Of a DNA stretch of 64,000 nt, positions 1-9,215 are shown one piece after another; positions within the stretch are counted from its first letter, which is position 1; each line of letters begins with the position of its first letter. The notes beneath the pieces were generated by a model. That model saw nothing but the letters and a program-made list of their open reading frames with translations, made no database searches and was not told where the DNA came from. Source of the DNA: Solimonas sp. K1W22B-7 (GTDB lineage Bacteria; Pseudomonadota; Gammaproteobacteria; Nevskiales; Nevskiaceae); the NCBI RefSeq assembly GCF_003428335.1, contig NZ_CP031704.1, positions 2,852,001-2,916,000 on the forward strand, read 5' to 3'. Made by a program: the position numbers and the translations under genes.

Positions 1-380
1 GCGGCAAGAACGGCCTGCAGCTGATCATGATGTGCGAGCTGCCCAGCAACGCCGTGCTGGCCGAGCAGTTCCTCGAGTACTTCGACGGCTTCTCGATCGG
101 CTCCAACGACATGACCCAGCTGACCCTGGGCCTGGACCGCGACTCCGGCCTGATCGCCCATCTGTTCGACGAGCGCAACGAGGCGGTCAAGGCGATGCTG
201 AGCATGGCGATCACCGCCTGCCGCAAGCAGGGCAAGTACATCGGCATCTGCGGCCAGGGGCCTTCGGACCACCCGGAACTGGCCAAGTGGCTGCTCGACC
301 AGAAGATCGAGTCCATGTCGCTCAACCCGGATACCGTGGTGGAGACCTGGCTGTTCCTGGCCGGCCAGAAGGCAGGCTGA
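1..380 (+). CDS. ppsA: Phosphoenolpyruvate synthase, C-terminal end (partial)
   Basis: This is the tail of PEP synthase, the cytoplasmic gluconeogenic enzyme that turns pyruvate, ATP and water into PEP, AMP and phosphate. The frame is already open at the left edge (codons run from base 3), so only about the last 125 residues are present. They fall in the C-terminal PEP-binding barrel. I see [14 protein letters not shown] and the strongly conserved [11 protein letters not shown], which carries the catalytic cysteine of the PEP-utilising family. The protein ends [13 protein letters not shown], as E. coli PpsA does in this region. The stop is 2 bp before the next gene, so the two may be cotranscribed. 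Confidence 0.95.
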   Translation, partial: GKNGLQLIMMCELPSNAVLAEQFLEYFDGFSIGSNDMTQLTLGLDRDSGLIAHLFDERNEAVKAMLSMAITACRKQGKYIGICGQGPSDHPELAKWLLDQKIESMSLNPDTVVETWLFLAGQKAG

Positions 381-382
381 GG

Positions 383-1033
383 ATGAGGATGCTGGCCAGG
401 CTGCTGCTGGTCCTCGGACTGGCAGCGGCCGCGTCCTGCCGCGCGGAGGCGCCGCCCGCAAAGGCGGCCGCCCCGTTCGACTACTGGATCCTGGCCCTGT
501 CCTGGTCGCCGGAGTACTGCGCCTCCAGCAGCAGCAACGGCGACACGCAGTGCGAACGGGCCTACCAGTTCGTGGTGCATGGCCTGTGGCCGCAGTATGA
601 AATCGGCTTCCCGCGCGACTGCGGCCGCACCAAGGCCGTACCGGGCCGGCTGGTGGAACGCATGCTGCCGCTGATGCCCAGCGAGCGGCTGATCGAGCAC
701 GAGTGGCGCAAGCACGGTGCCTGCAGCGGGCTCGACGTGCAGGAGTACTTCCTGCAGACCGAGCGTGCGCGGCGGCGCATCGTGATCCCCGATGCTTACG
801 CCGCGCCGGACAAGCCCATCGTCAGCAACGTGGCGGAAATCGAGCGGCGTTTCATGCAGGCCAACCCTGGCCTGCAGTCCGACGGCATCGCCCTGAGCTG
901 CAAGAGCCGCTGGCTCAGCGAGGTCCGCATCTGCCTGGACCAGGACTTCGGCTTCCGCGCATGCGGCCGGGACGTCGGCGACCGCTGCCGCGGCGAGGTC
1001 AGCATCCGGCCAAGCAGGCCGGGACGGCGCTGA
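383..1033 (+). CDS. Exported RNase T2 family ribonuclease
   Basis: This is a secreted endoribonuclease of the T2/RNase I family, which cleaves RNA through a 2',3'-cyclic phosphate in the periplasm or outside the cell. The chosen ATG gives 216 residues with a hydrophobic signal peptide (MRMLARLLLVLGLAAAASC). Both family active-site motifs are intact: CAS I as FVVHGLWPQ near residue 67, and CAS II as EHEWRKHGACSG near residue 106. Eight or more cysteines suggest disulfide bonding, in keeping with export. An ATG two codons downstream would also serve. The gene follows ppsA almost directly and is closed by a strong hairpin. Confidence 0.92.
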   Translation: MRMLARLLLVLGLAAAASCRAEAPPAKAAAPFDYWILALSWSPEYCASSSSNGDTQCERAYQFVVHGLWPQYEIGFPRDCGRTKAVPGRLVERMLPLMPSERLIEHEWRKHGACSGLDVQEYFLQTERARRRIVIPDAYAAPDKPIVSNVAEIERRFMQANPGLQSDGIALSCKSRWLSEVRICLDQDFGFRACGRDVGDRCRGEVSIRPSRPGRR

Positions 1034-1041
1034 AGCCACTC

Positions 1042-1080
1042 TGAAACGACAAGGCCCGCATTGCGGGCCTTGTCGTTTCA
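1042..1080. terminator. Perfect palindrome between convergent genes, bidirectional terminator
   Basis: Arms 1042-1060 and 1062-1080 are perfect 19-bp complements around one base, with an AAACGACAAGGCCCGCA / GCGGGCCTTGTCGTTT core. The hairpin sits between the RNase T2 gene on plus and the minus-strand gene ending at 1095, so it probably stops transcription from both sides. No long U tract follows. Confidence 0.7.
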
Positions 1081-1094
1081 GAGCTGACGGACTG

Positions 1095-1778
1095 CTACAG
1101 CCAGTTCATCGCCTTGCGCAGCTTCTCTCGCGCGTCGTCCTCAAGGACGTCGCCATGCGCCAGCACCAGGCGCTCGAAGGGCCACTGCAGGATGCGGTCG
1201 AAACTCGCCCGGGCCTTGCGGCGGTTGACGTAGACCAGCCGCAGCATGCGGTGCCAGCCGACCTCGCCGAGGATGCCGCCGAGCCGCAGGTACCAGCGCG
1301 TCGGCAGGTGGTCGCTGTGCGCGAAGTTCTCGACCAGGTCGCAGGCGATCAGCGAGCGCGTCGGCCGATGGTAGAAGGCGGTTTCGCCCAGCAGGCAGCC
1401 CTCGATCGTCACCAGCTCGAAATCCCCGCCCCAGTCCGGATGCGGCCGCTCGGTCAGCGTCGCGCCGAACTTCAGATCACCGCGCTTGCGCTGCAGTTTC
1501 TCCGGTCCGTGCAGCACGGCCTGCGGCCAGGCCGCGAGGGCTTCGCCGGCGTAGAGGTGATGAAACAGGTTCGGGCAGACGATGTGCCGCACCGGCCCCA
1601 GCTCGTCGATCGCGGCGCGCAGCTCCGGGGTGATCGAGACCGGCGAATGCAGCAGCAGGCCGCCGCTGGTGAGGCGCACCACGGTCATGCGCGTGCCGAC
1701 GTGGAACCCGAAGAAATTCTGCGGTGCGCTACGGCACCAGATGCCCTCGGCCACCGGCGTCAGTGTCGTCATGGTCAA
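1095..1778 (-). CDS. DUF4336-like metallo-beta-lactamase-fold protein
   Basis: This is a 227-residue cytoplasmic protein of the DUF4336 type, a degenerate relative of the metallo-beta-lactamase fold. The N-terminus (LTPVAEGIWCRSAP), the middle (IVCPNLFHHLYAGEALAAWP) and the C-terminal VLAHGDVLEDDA match what I know of this family. The classical zinc motif HxHxDH is absent, so catalytic activity is uncertain. No signal peptide or membrane segment is visible. A palindromic repeat separates it from the other MBL-fold gene upstream, so the two are probably not one operon. The family assignment is from memory of its sequence style. Confidence 0.7.
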   Translation of the reverse strand: MTMTTLTPVAEGIWCRSAPQNFFGFHVGTRMTVVRLTSGGLLLHSPVSITPELRAAIDELGPVRHIVCPNLFHHLYAGEALAAWPQAVLHGPEKLQRKRGDLKFGATLTERPHPDWGGDFELVTIEGCLLGETAFYHRPTRSLIACDLVENFAHSDHLPTRWYLRLGGILGEVGWHRMLRLVYVNRRKARASFDRILQWPFERLVLAHGDVLEDDAREKLRKAMNWL

Positions 1779-1821
1779 GCTCCCTGGGATGGGCTGAGCT
1801 TACGCCAGATAAGGTGTCTGT

Positions 1822-1886
1822 TGTGGGAGCGACGCAAGTCGCGATCTTTAGAGGGGGAAAAGATCGCGACTCGCGTCGCTCCCACA
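1822..1886. repeat. REP-like intergenic palindrome
   Basis: Outer arms 1822-1835 and 1873-1886 (TGTGGGAGCGACGC and its complement) and inner arms 1838-1849 and 1859-1870 (GTCGCGATCTTT and its complement) are perfect and form one long stem. The GTGGGAGCGAC...GTCGCGAT pattern is the extragenic palindromic element common in pseudomonads and xanthomonads. A related copy lies at 56017-56045. Confidence 0.8.
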
Positions 1887-1895
1887 TAAGAAACT

Positions 1896-2852
1896 TCAGG
1901 CCGGCCGGTCCAGCCAGACCTCGAGCCCCTGCGCATTCAGCTCGATATCGAAGGCCAGCAGTTCGCGAACCCTGGCCTCGGGCATCGTGCTGCCAAGCTG
2001 CTTCAGTGCCGCCAGCGCATCCTGGTTGAGTGCCTGCAGCAGCGCCTGGTGGCGTTGCTCCGAACCACGCAGCGGCGTCGCCAGCGCGACGTAGCGCTGC
2101 AGGCCCGCGCGCAGGTCGGCGGCCAGCTTCTGCACGTTCTCCACCACGCTGAAATGCGTCAGGTACATGCGCTGCGGGTCGAAGGACAGGTAGCGGTCCA
2201 GCGTGCCGAACCAGGCCTCCGGCTCGAACTGCACCGGTGTGGTGGTCGGGAACAGGTAAGGGCCGCCGGGGCCGTCGAACTCGCGATAGGACAGGCCGAA
2301 GGTGTCGCCGGTGAAGAAGCCGTGGCTGGTTTCGTCCCAGATGCTGAAGTGGTGCCGCGCATGGCCCGGGGAGTCGATGAAACGCAGCTCGCCGGCACCC
2401 AGCGGCAGGCGGTGGTCGTCGCCGGCCACGATCACCCGCTCCTCGGGGACCGCGGCGATCTCGCCGTACATCTCGGCCACCGCCGCCTTGCCGTACACCC
2501 CTTCGGCGCCGGCAATCAGTTTCGAGGGGTCGATCAGGTGGCGCGCGCCGCGCGGATGCGCCACCAGCTGGGCCGCCGGCAACTCGCGCATCAGCACGCC
2601 GGCACCGCCGGCATGGTCCAGGTGCACGTGCGTGGGGATGACGTAACGGACCTGCTCGCGCGCGATGCCGCGCGCTTCCAGCAGGGCCAGCAGGCGCGGC
2701 ATGCCATGGGCGGTGCCGGCCTCGACGAAGGCGTACTCGCCGTCACGCCCGACCAGGTAACAGCAGGCCAGCCCGGGACGTTCCTGGAGGGTGTCGATGC
2801 AGACAATGCCGTGACCCAGGTCCTGGGCCGGCGGAAGTGACGTGGCGTTCAT
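1896..2852 (-). CDS. MBL-fold metallo-hydrolase
   Basis: This is a 318-residue metallo-beta-lactamase-fold hydrolase that should bind two zinc or iron ions. The metal motifs are complete: THVHLDHAGG near residue 75, SPGHARHH near 160, FFTGDTFG near 178 and YLTHFSV near 231. The layout resembles the glyoxalase II / flavoprotein-like group that acts on thioesters or lactones, but the substrate cannot be read from sequence. No signal peptide is visible, so it should act in the cytoplasm. It lies just downstream of the RND efflux operon on the same strand (15 bp after the outer-membrane channel gene's stop) and could be its last gene. Confidence 0.85.
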   Translation of the reverse strand: MNATSLPPAQDLGHGIVCIDTLQERPGLACCYLVGRDGEYAFVEAGTAHGMPRLLALLEARGIAREQVRYVIPTHVHLDHAGGAGVLMRELPAAQLVAHPRGARHLIDPSKLIAGAEGVYGKAAVAEMYGEIAAVPEERVIVAGDDHRLPLGAGELRFIDSPGHARHHFSIWDETSHGFFTGDTFGLSYREFDGPGGPYLFPTTTPVQFEPEAWFGTLDRYLSFDPQRMYLTHFSVVENVQKLAADLRAGLQRYVALATPLRGSEQRHQALLQALNQDALAALKQLGSTMPEARVRELLAFDIELNAQGLEVWLDRPA

Positions 2853-2867
2853 GGCTTCGTACTTGGG

Positions 2868-4286
2868 CTATTGCCCGGTATTGTCGCCGCCCTGCCCTTG
2901 CGTCTGCCAGCCTCCGCCCAAAGCCCGGTACAGCTGCACCAGCGACAGCTGCGCATCCAGCCGCGCCGCGTCATGCGACAGCTCGGCATTGAACAGGTCG
3001 CGGTCGGCGCTGATCACGTCGAAGTAGGACGAGTAACCCGACTTGTAGCGCGCCTTGGAAATGTCCACGGCACGGCGCAGCGCATCCACCTGGAGCTGCT
3101 GCGCCGCCAATGCCTCCTGCGACTTCTCGCGCGATACCAGGCTGTCGGCCACTTCGCGGAAGGCGTTGCGCACGGTCTTCTCGTAGCCGAGCAGGGCCTC
3201 GCGCTTGCGCGCATTCGCCAGGTCCACTTGGTAGAGATTGCGATCGGCGTTGAGCAGCGGCTGCAGCAGGCCCACGCCGGCCGACCAGTTCTCGGCGCCC
3301 GAGCTGAACAGATTCGAGACATCGCCGCTGAGCACGCCAAGGCTGCCGGTCAGCGACAGCGTCGGGAACAGCGCCGCCTTGGCCGCACCGATGCGGGCAT
3401 TGGCGGCCACCAGCGCCTGCTCCGACTGCAGGATGTCCGGGCGCCGTTCCAGCAGCGCGGACGGCAGTCCCGCCGGGGTTGCCGGCATCGGCGGCGCGCT
3501 GGTGTCGGAGACGCTGCGCGGGATGCCGGCCGGATTGCCGCCGAGCAGCAGCGACAGCAGGTTCTCGGTCTGCGCGACGCTGCGCTCCAGCGCCGGCAAG
3601 TTGGCCTGCGCGACGGCCAGCTGCGCCTCGGCGCTGGCCACGTCCAGGCCGCTGATGACGCCGCGCTCGTACTGCGCGCGGGTCAGCTTGAGGAAGTCCA
3701 CGCGCGTGGTGATGGTGCGCCGCGTGATGTCGAGCCGGCGGTCGAAGGACTGCAGGCTGAAGTAGGCCGTGGCGACATCCGCCACCAGGCTGTTGGAGAC
3801 ACCGCGCTGCGCGTACTCGCTGGCCAGCAGGTCGGCACGGGCGGATTCGTTGAGACGGCGCAGCCGGCCCCAGAGATCCAGCTCCCAGGACAGCGCGACG
3901 CCGGCCGAGCCCTGCTCGCCCAGGCGCTCAGCACCCGGCGACACCGAGGACTCCGACAGCTTGCGCCGCGACGCGGCGCCGGAGGCATCGATCTGCGGCA
4001 GTTGCGCCAGCCGGCTGACGCCGGCGGAGGCACGCGCCTGCTCGACGCGGGCTGCGGCCATGCGCAGGTCCAGGTTGCGTTCCAGTGCCTGGCGCAGCAG
4101 CGCGCTCAGGGCCGGGTCCCGGTAGATCTCCCGCCAGCCGAGATCGCCGTAGGACGCACCCTGAGCGGTATCGCCGCGGACGCGCTCGGGAGCATCGATC
4201 GCCGGGCGCTGGTAATCAGGGCCCAGTGCGCAGGCCGACAGCAGCAAGCCGATGGCCATGGCACTCAAACGGGACACGGTCTTCAT
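2868..4286 (-). CDS. RND efflux outer-membrane channel lipoprotein (NodT/OprM family)
   Basis: This 472-residue protein is the outer-membrane factor of the tripartite efflux system, a TolC-like trimeric duct. The N-terminus has a lipoprotein signal with lipobox LLSAC, followed by LGPDYQRPA, the hallmark start of OprM/NodT proteins. Two tandem OEP domains follow; ARVEQARASAGVSRLAQLPQ and ERRPDILQSEQALVAANARI are typical. It overlaps the pump gene by 4 bp (ATGA), so the two are translationally coupled. The last gene is OprM-like by order and sequence, but the exact drug range of the pump is unknown. Confidence 0.93.
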   Translation of the reverse strand: MKTVSRLSAMAIGLLLSACALGPDYQRPAIDAPERVRGDTAQGASYGDLGWREIYRDPALSALLRQALERNLDLRMAAARVEQARASAGVSRLAQLPQIDASGAASRRKLSESSVSPGAERLGEQGSAGVALSWELDLWGRLRRLNESARADLLASEYAQRGVSNSLVADVATAYFSLQSFDRRLDITRRTITTRVDFLKLTRAQYERGVISGLDVASAEAQLAVAQANLPALERSVAQTENLLSLLLGGNPAGIPRSVSDTSAPPMPATPAGLPSALLERRPDILQSEQALVAANARIGAAKAALFPTLSLTGSLGVLSGDVSNLFSSGAENWSAGVGLLQPLLNADRNLYQVDLANARKREALLGYEKTVRNAFREVADSLVSREKSQEALAAQQLQVDALRRAVDISKARYKSGYSSYFDVISADRDLFNAELSHDAARLDAQLSLVQLYRALGGGWQTQGQGGDNTGQ

Positions 4287-7200
4287 GCCGTCTCTCCTTC
4301 ATGCCCGCCGCTGGGTGGCGCGGGCGGCTTTTGCCGGCCGAAGCGTTCCGCCAGGCCCTGCAGCAGCACGTAGAACAGCGGCACCATGAAGATGCCGATC
4401 AGGGTCGCGGCGAGCATGCCGAACACCACCACGGTGCCCAGCACCAGGCGCGCGCCGGCACCGGCGCCGGTGGCGATGGCCAGCGGCACGGCACCGAGGA
4501 TGAAGGCGAACGAGGTCATCAGGATCGGGCGCAGGCGCAGGCGCGCACCCTCCACCGCCGCTTCCACCAATGGCATGCCGCGCTCATGCGCCAGCTTGGC
4601 GAACTCCACGATCAGGATCGCGTTCTTCGCCGCCAGGCCGATCAGCATCACCAGGCCGATCTGCGCGTAGATGTCGTTGGACATGCCGCGCCAGGCCAGC
4701 GCCGCGAAGGCACCGAGCACTGCGAAGGGAATGCCCAGCAGCACCGCGAAAGGCACGATCCAGCTTTCGTACTGCGCTGCCAGCACCAGGAACACGAAGA
4801 TCATCGCCGCGGCGAAGATGTACGGCGCCTGGCCGCTGGACTTCTTCTCCTGGTAGGTGGCGCCGCTCCACTCGAAGCTGTAGCCCGCCGGCAGGTCCGC
4901 CGCCAGTTCCTCCATCGCCTTGATCGCGTCACCCGAGCTGTAGCCCGGCGCCGCCGAGCCCTGGATCGTCACCGCGCGGAACACGTTGAAGCGCTCGATG
5001 TAGTCCGGCCCCGACTTGCCGCGGATCTGCACCACGGTGGACAGCGGTACCATCGCGCCCTGGTCGGTGCGCACGTAGAGATGGTTGACGGCCTCCGGCG
5101 TGGCACGCGCCAGGCCCTCGGCCTGCGCGGTGACGCGGTAGGTGCGACCGAACAGGTTGAAGTCGTTGATGTAGCTGCCGCCGAGGAAGGTCTGCAGCGA
5201 ACCGAAAATGTCGGACAGCGGCACGCCGAGGGTCTTGGCCTGCTCGCGGTCCACGACGTACTCCACCTGCGGCGTATTCGGATTGAACTGGGTGAACACG
5301 CGCTGCAGGTCGGGCCGCTGGTTGGCGCGCTCGAGGAAGTCCTTCATCACGCCGACGAAGCGCTCCATGCTGCCGCCGCTGCGGTCCTCCAGGATGAACT
5401 CGAAGCCGCCGGCCTGGCCAATGCCGGGGATCGACGGCGGGTTCAGCACCAGGAAGTTCGCGTCGCGGATCGCCCCGGTCTCCTGCATCAGTCGCCCGAG
5501 GATATCCTTGGCGCTCTCGCCCGCGCCGCGTTCATGCCAGGGCTTCAGCGCCAGGAACACGGTCGCCGCGGAGGACTGCGTGATGCCGGCCAGCAGGCTG
5601 AAGCCGCTGATCGCCACCGTGTTCTGGATCGCCGGAATCTGCGCGGTGATCTCGCGGTACTGCTTGATCACCTCGTCGGTGCGCTGCAGTGACGCCGCCG
5701 GCGGCAGCGTGATCGCGGTGATGAGATAGCCCTGGTCCTCGTCCGGCAGGAAGCCGCCCGGACGCTTGGCGACCAGGAAGCCCGCCGCCACCAGCAGCGC
5801 AGCGAATACCAGCAGGCTCACCGCGCTGCGGCGGATCGCGCTGCGCACGGTCAGGGTATAGCGGTGCGTGGCGCGCTCGAACATGCGGTTGAAGGCACCG
5901 AAGAAGCGGCCCAGCGGCCCGCCCCAGTGCGATTCGGCGCTGGGCTTGAGCAGCAGTGCGCACAGCGCCGGCGTGAAGGTCAGCGCCACCAGCGCCGAGA
6001 TCAGCACCGACACCGACAGCGTCAGCGCGAACTGGCGGTAGAACTGGCCGGTAAGGCCCGGCAGGAACGACACCGGCACGAACACCGCGGTCAGCACCAG
6101 GGCGATCGCGATCACCGGGCCGGACACGTCGCGCATCGCTTCCCGCGTCGCCTCCCTGGCCGACAGGCCATGCGAGTCCATCTTCTCCATCACCGCCTCG
6201 ACCACGACGATGGCGTCGTCCACCACCAGGCCGATCGCCAGCACCAGCGCGAACAGCGTCAGCGTGTTGATCGAGAAACCCATGGCGACGAAGGCGCTGA
6301 AGGCACCGATGATCGACACCGGCACCGCCAGCATCGGGATCAGCGTGGCGCGCCAGCTTTCCAGGAACAGGAACACCACCAGCAGCACCAGCACCGCGGC
6401 GATGATCAGCGTCTCCTGCACCTCGTGCACCGACTCCGACACGAACAGCGTGGTGTCGAAGGGAATCGAATACTCGATGCCTTCCGGGAAGCTGTGCGAC
6501 AGCTCGTCCATGGTCTTGCGCACGCCCTTGGCGACATCGAGCGCGTTGGCGTCGGGCAGCTGGTAGATGCCGATGTTCGCCACCGGCTCGCCGTTGAGGC
6601 GGCTGGAACGCGTGTAGTCGGTGGCCGCCAGCTCGATGCGGGCAACGTCCTTGAGCTGCACGATGGAACCGTCGTTGCGCGCACGCACCACCACGTCCTC
6701 GTAGTCCGGGGGGTTGCTGAGGCGGCCGCGCACGCTGACCGCGTACTGCTTCTGCTGGCCCGGCGGCGCCGGCTCGGCACCCACCGTACCCGCGGGCGCC
6801 ACCACGTTCTGCTCGTTGAGCACCTTGGAGATGTCCTGCGTGGTCACGCCCAGGCGCGCCATCTTCTCCGGGTCCAGCCAGATGCGCATGCCGTAGTCGC
6901 GGCCGCCCAGCACCACCACCTGGCCGACGCCGGGCACGCGCGCCAGCGCGTCGTAGACGTTGAGCGTGGCGTAGTTGCTGAGGAACAGGTAGTCGTACTT
7001 GGGATCGGTGGCGCGCACCGCCACCAGCAGCAGGATCTGCGGCTGGCGCTTGGTCACGGTGACGCCCTGGCGCACCACTTCCTGCGGCAGCTGGCGCTGC
7101 GCGATGGCCACCTTGTTCTGCACCTCGACCGCGGCGATGTCCTGGTCGGTGCCGATGTCGAAGGTCACATTGAGACTGTAGGAGCCGTCGTTGCCGCTCT

Positions 7201-7441
7201 TGGAGCTCATGTAGAGCATGTGCGGCACGCCGTTCACCTGCTGCTCGATTGGTGCCGCCACGGACTGCTCCACGGTCGTGGCATCCGCACCCGGGAAGGA
7301 GGTGGAGATGACGATCGACGGCGGCGTGATCTGCGGATAGCGCGCGATCGGCAGCTGCGTCAGGGCGATGGCACCGGCGATCGTGATGATGATCGACAGC
7401 ACCGTCGCGAAGATCGGACGGTCGATGAAGAAATTGATCAC
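4283..7441 (-). CDS. RND multidrug efflux permease (HAE1, AcrB/MexB type)
   Basis: This is the inner-membrane proton-driven pump, 1052 residues, the normal length for AcrB/MexB. It starts MINFFIDRPIFA, as the family does. The proton-relay aspartates are present in AIGLVVDDAIVVVE near residue 410, and the relay lysine in LIGLAAKNAILIVEFAK near residue 945. Two repeats of six membrane helices flank two large periplasmic loops carrying the porter and docking domains. It overlaps the fusion-protein gene at its start and the channel gene at its end by 4 bp each. Likely substrates are hydrophobic drugs, solvents or bile-like compounds, by family only. Confidence 0.96.
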   Translation of the reverse strand: MINFFIDRPIFATVLSIIITIAGAIALTQLPIARYPQITPPSIVISTSFPGADATTVEQSVAAPIEQQVNGVPHMLYMSSKSGNDGSYSLNVTFDIGTDQDIAAVEVQNKVAIAQRQLPQEVVRQGVTVTKRQPQILLLVAVRATDPKYDYLFLSNYATLNVYDALARVPGVGQVVVLGGRDYGMRIWLDPEKMARLGVTTQDISKVLNEQNVVAPAGTVGAEPAPPGQQKQYAVSVRGRLSNPPDYEDVVVRARNDGSIVQLKDVARIELAATDYTRSSRLNGEPVANIGIYQLPDANALDVAKGVRKTMDELSHSFPEGIEYSIPFDTTLFVSESVHEVQETLIIAAVLVLLVVFLFLESWRATLIPMLAVPVSIIGAFSAFVAMGFSINTLTLFALVLAIGLVVDDAIVVVEAVMEKMDSHGLSAREATREAMRDVSGPVIAIALVLTAVFVPVSFLPGLTGQFYRQFALTLSVSVLISALVALTFTPALCALLLKPSAESHWGGPLGRFFGAFNRMFERATHRYTLTVRSAIRRSAVSLLVFAALLVAAGFLVAKRPGGFLPDEDQGYLITAITLPPAASLQRTDEVIKQYREITAQIPAIQNTVAISGFSLLAGITQSSAATVFLALKPWHERGAGESAKDILGRLMQETGAIRDANFLVLNPPSIPGIGQAGGFEFILEDRSGGSMERFVGVMKDFLERANQRPDLQRVFTQFNPNTPQVEYVVDREQAKTLGVPLSDIFGSLQTFLGGSYINDFNLFGRTYRVTAQAEGLARATPEAVNHLYVRTDQGAMVPLSTVVQIRGKSGPDYIERFNVFRAVTIQGSAAPGYSSGDAIKAMEELAADLPAGYSFEWSGATYQEKKSSGQAPYIFAAAMIFVFLVLAAQYESWIVPFAVLLGIPFAVLGAFAALAWRGMSNDIYAQIGLVMLIGLAAKNAILIVEFAKLAHERGMPLVEAAVEGARLRLRPILMTSFAFILGAVPLAIATGAGAGARLVLGTVVVFGMLAATLIGIFMVPLFYVLLQGLAERFGRQKPPAPPSGGHEGETA

Positions 7442-8616
7442 GGCTTGGCCCCGGTGGCCGGCGCCGCTGCCGTAGCCGGTGCGGCGGCAGGCGGAGCATC
7501 CAGCGGCTGCGGTGCCAGCGGCGCGCCCGGCTTGAGCTTCTGCGTGCCGTCCACCGCCACGGTCTCGCCGGCCTTGAGGCCCGCGGTCACCAGCCAGTCG
7601 CTGCCGATGCGCGCACCCATGGTCACGTCACGCGCCTCGGCCTTGTTGTCGGCGCCGACGATCCACAGCGAAGTACGGCCCTGCAGTTCCTGCACCGCGC
7701 GCTGCGGCACCAGCAGCGCCTGCGGCAGCTGCTCGGACACCACCACCACGCGCGCGAACATGCCGGGCAGCAGCTGCCGATCGGGGTTGGGAACTTCCAG
7801 GCGGATCGGCAGCGTGCCGGTGGTCTGGTCGACGGCGGCGTCGACGAAGTTCAGCTTGCCCGGCTGCGGGTACTTCGAGCCGTCGGCCAGCACGATCGAG
7901 AACACGCCGTCGGTGCGCACCGGGTCGCCCGAGTGCAGCTGCAGGCGACGCTGCAGCTCGATCATGCGGCGTTCGCTGATGCTGAAGTTCACGTACATCG
8001 GATCGGCCGCGTAGACCGTGGTGAGCAGCGAGGTGCTGGCGCTGATCAGGCCGCCGACGCGAATCTGCGTGCGGCCCATCACGCCGTCGATCGGCGAAGT
8101 GATGCTGGTGTAGTCGAGGTTGAGCTGCGAGGTCTTCACCGCCGCGCGGGCGGCCTCCACCGAGGCGACGTTGGCGCTGTTGCGCGCCACCACCGAATCC
8201 AGCTCCTGCTGGCTCACCGCGTCGATCTCCGACAGCGGCCGCACGCGAGCGAGGTCGCGGCTGGACTGCTCGAGGCCCGCCTCGGCCTGCGCCAGCGCTG
8301 CCTTGGCCTGCGCCAGCGCCGCGATGAAGGGCTGCGAGTCGACCAGGAACAACACCTGCCCACGCTTCACCCGCTGGCCTTCCACCGCCGCCTGCTGCTC
8401 CAGCAGGCCGCCGACGCGCGAGCGGATTTCCACGGTGCTGGAGGCTTCCACCTTGGCGACGTACTCAGCGGTGACCGTCGCAGGCTGGGCAAATACCTTC
8501 ACCACGCCCACCGCCGCAGGCTTGGGACCGGCGTCTTCCGGCTTCTTGGAACAGGCCGTGAGCGCCGCCAGCAGCAGCAGCGGAAACAAGGTGTGGCGCA
8601 TCGCAGACTTGGACAT
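7438..8616 (-). CDS. RND efflux periplasmic adaptor (membrane fusion protein) lipoprotein
   Basis: This is the AcrA/MexA-type adaptor that bridges the pump and the channel. I chose ATG 8616 because AGGGAG lies 6 bp upstream; an in-frame GTG at 8634 would add six residues. The 392-residue product has a lipoprotein signal (MSKSAMRHTLFPLLLLAALTAC). A lipoyl/barrel-sandwich half-motif follows (VEIRSRVGGLLEQQAAVEGQRVKRG, given here only by its ends VEIRS and KRG), then an alpha-hairpin rich in AxA repeats and a beta-barrel. The C-terminus is an Ala/Pro-rich tail. It is the first gene of the operon and faces the marR-type gene across a shared promoter. Confidence 0.94.
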   Translation of the reverse strand: MSKSAMRHTLFPLLLLAALTACSKKPEDAGPKPAAVGVVKVFAQPATVTAEYVAKVEASSTVEIRSRVGGLLEQQAAVEGQRVKRGQVLFLVDSQPFIAALAQAKAALAQAEAGLEQSSRDLARVRPLSEIDAVSQQELDSVVARNSANVASVEAARAAVKTSQLNLDYTSITSPIDGVMGRTQIRVGGLISASTSLLTTVYAADPMYVNFSISERRMIELQRRLQLHSGDPVRTDGVFSIVLADGSKYPQPGKLNFVDAAVDQTTGTLPIRLEVPNPDRQLLPGMFARVVVVSEQLPQALLVPQRAVQELQGRTSLWIVGADNKAEARDVTMGARIGSDWLVTAGLKAGETVAVDGTQKLKPGAPLAPQPLDAPPAAAPATAAAPATGAKP

Positions 8617-8701
8617 GGAAATCTCCCTATGCACGGGTCACAGCGCCGGAAGCCCTCCGGAGGCTTACGATATAGCGGCTGCAATGATTTGCGTGATGAC
8701 G

Positions 8702-8728
8702 ATTATACTAGCGTGCTAATGATTAGCA
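8702..8728. promoter_or_regulatory. Efflux operon promoter and palindromic MarR operator
   Basis: On the minus strand a perfect -10 (TATAAT, bases 8707-8702) lies about 90 bp before the adaptor start. Just upstream of it, bases 8714-8728 form TGCTAAT-C-ATTAGCA, a 7-bp inverted repeat around one base. This is the size expected for a MarR dimer. The palindrome lies between the -10 and the likely -35 of the efflux operon and about 35 bp before the regulator start, so it could repress both directions. Confidence 0.65.
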
Positions 8729-8762
8729 TGCAATAATGAATGTATGGTGGCTGGAGGAAATC

Positions 8763-9215
8763 ATGAAACCCGATGAGAAGATGGGGCCTTTGCTGCGCGA
8801 TGTATTCTGGCTGGTCCGCGGGTTGCTGGATGCCCGCCTGGAGCCGATCGGCCTGTCGCAGGCCCGCTGGCAGCCGATCCTGGCCCTGCATCGCGCGCAG
8901 AAGCCCCTGACACAGTCCGCCCTGGCGGCGGAACTGGGGATCGAATCGCCCACCCTGGTGCGCATGCTGGATCGTCTCAGTGCAGACGGCTGGCTGCAAC
9001 GCGTGTCCTGCCCCAACGACCGCCGCGCCTACCATGTCGTGCTGACGGACCGTTCCAAGGACGCCTGCGCCGACATCGAGGAGCAGCTGCGCATCCTGCG
9101 CCGCGATCTCTATGGCGTGATCGACCCCGACGAACTGGCCACCTGCGTCCGCGTACTGGAACAGGTCAAGGCCCACGCCGGCACCCTGCAGCCGCGGACC
9201 GCGACGGCCGCCTGA
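8763..9215 (+). CDS. MarR family transcriptional regulator
   Basis: This is a MarR-type winged-helix repressor, probably controlling the divergent RND efflux operon. I chose ATG 8763 because a GGAGG ribosome site lies 6-7 bp upstream; an ATG at 8736 would add nine residues without a good site. The 150-residue product has the recognition helix in QSALAAELGIESPTLVRMLDRL and the wing in DRRAYHVVLTDRSK, both placed as in SlyA/MarR proteins. It is a normal-length single-domain dimer. Ligands that release MarR repressors are usually phenolic compounds or oxidants, but the ligand here is not readable. The gene is followed by a strong terminator at 9380. Confidence 0.92.
   Translation: MKPDEKMGPLLRDVFWLVRGLLDARLEPIGLSQARWQPILALHRAQKPLTQSALAAELGIESPTLVRMLDRLSADGWLQRVSCPNDRRAYHVVLTDRSKDACADIEEQLRILRRDLYGVIDPDELATCVRVLEQVKAHAGTLQPRTATAA

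Noticed and set aside
4085-8014. Long plus-strand frames opposite the RND pump and adaptor
   Set aside because: They are Arg/His/Gln-rich mirror frames of real genes with no start site or motif.
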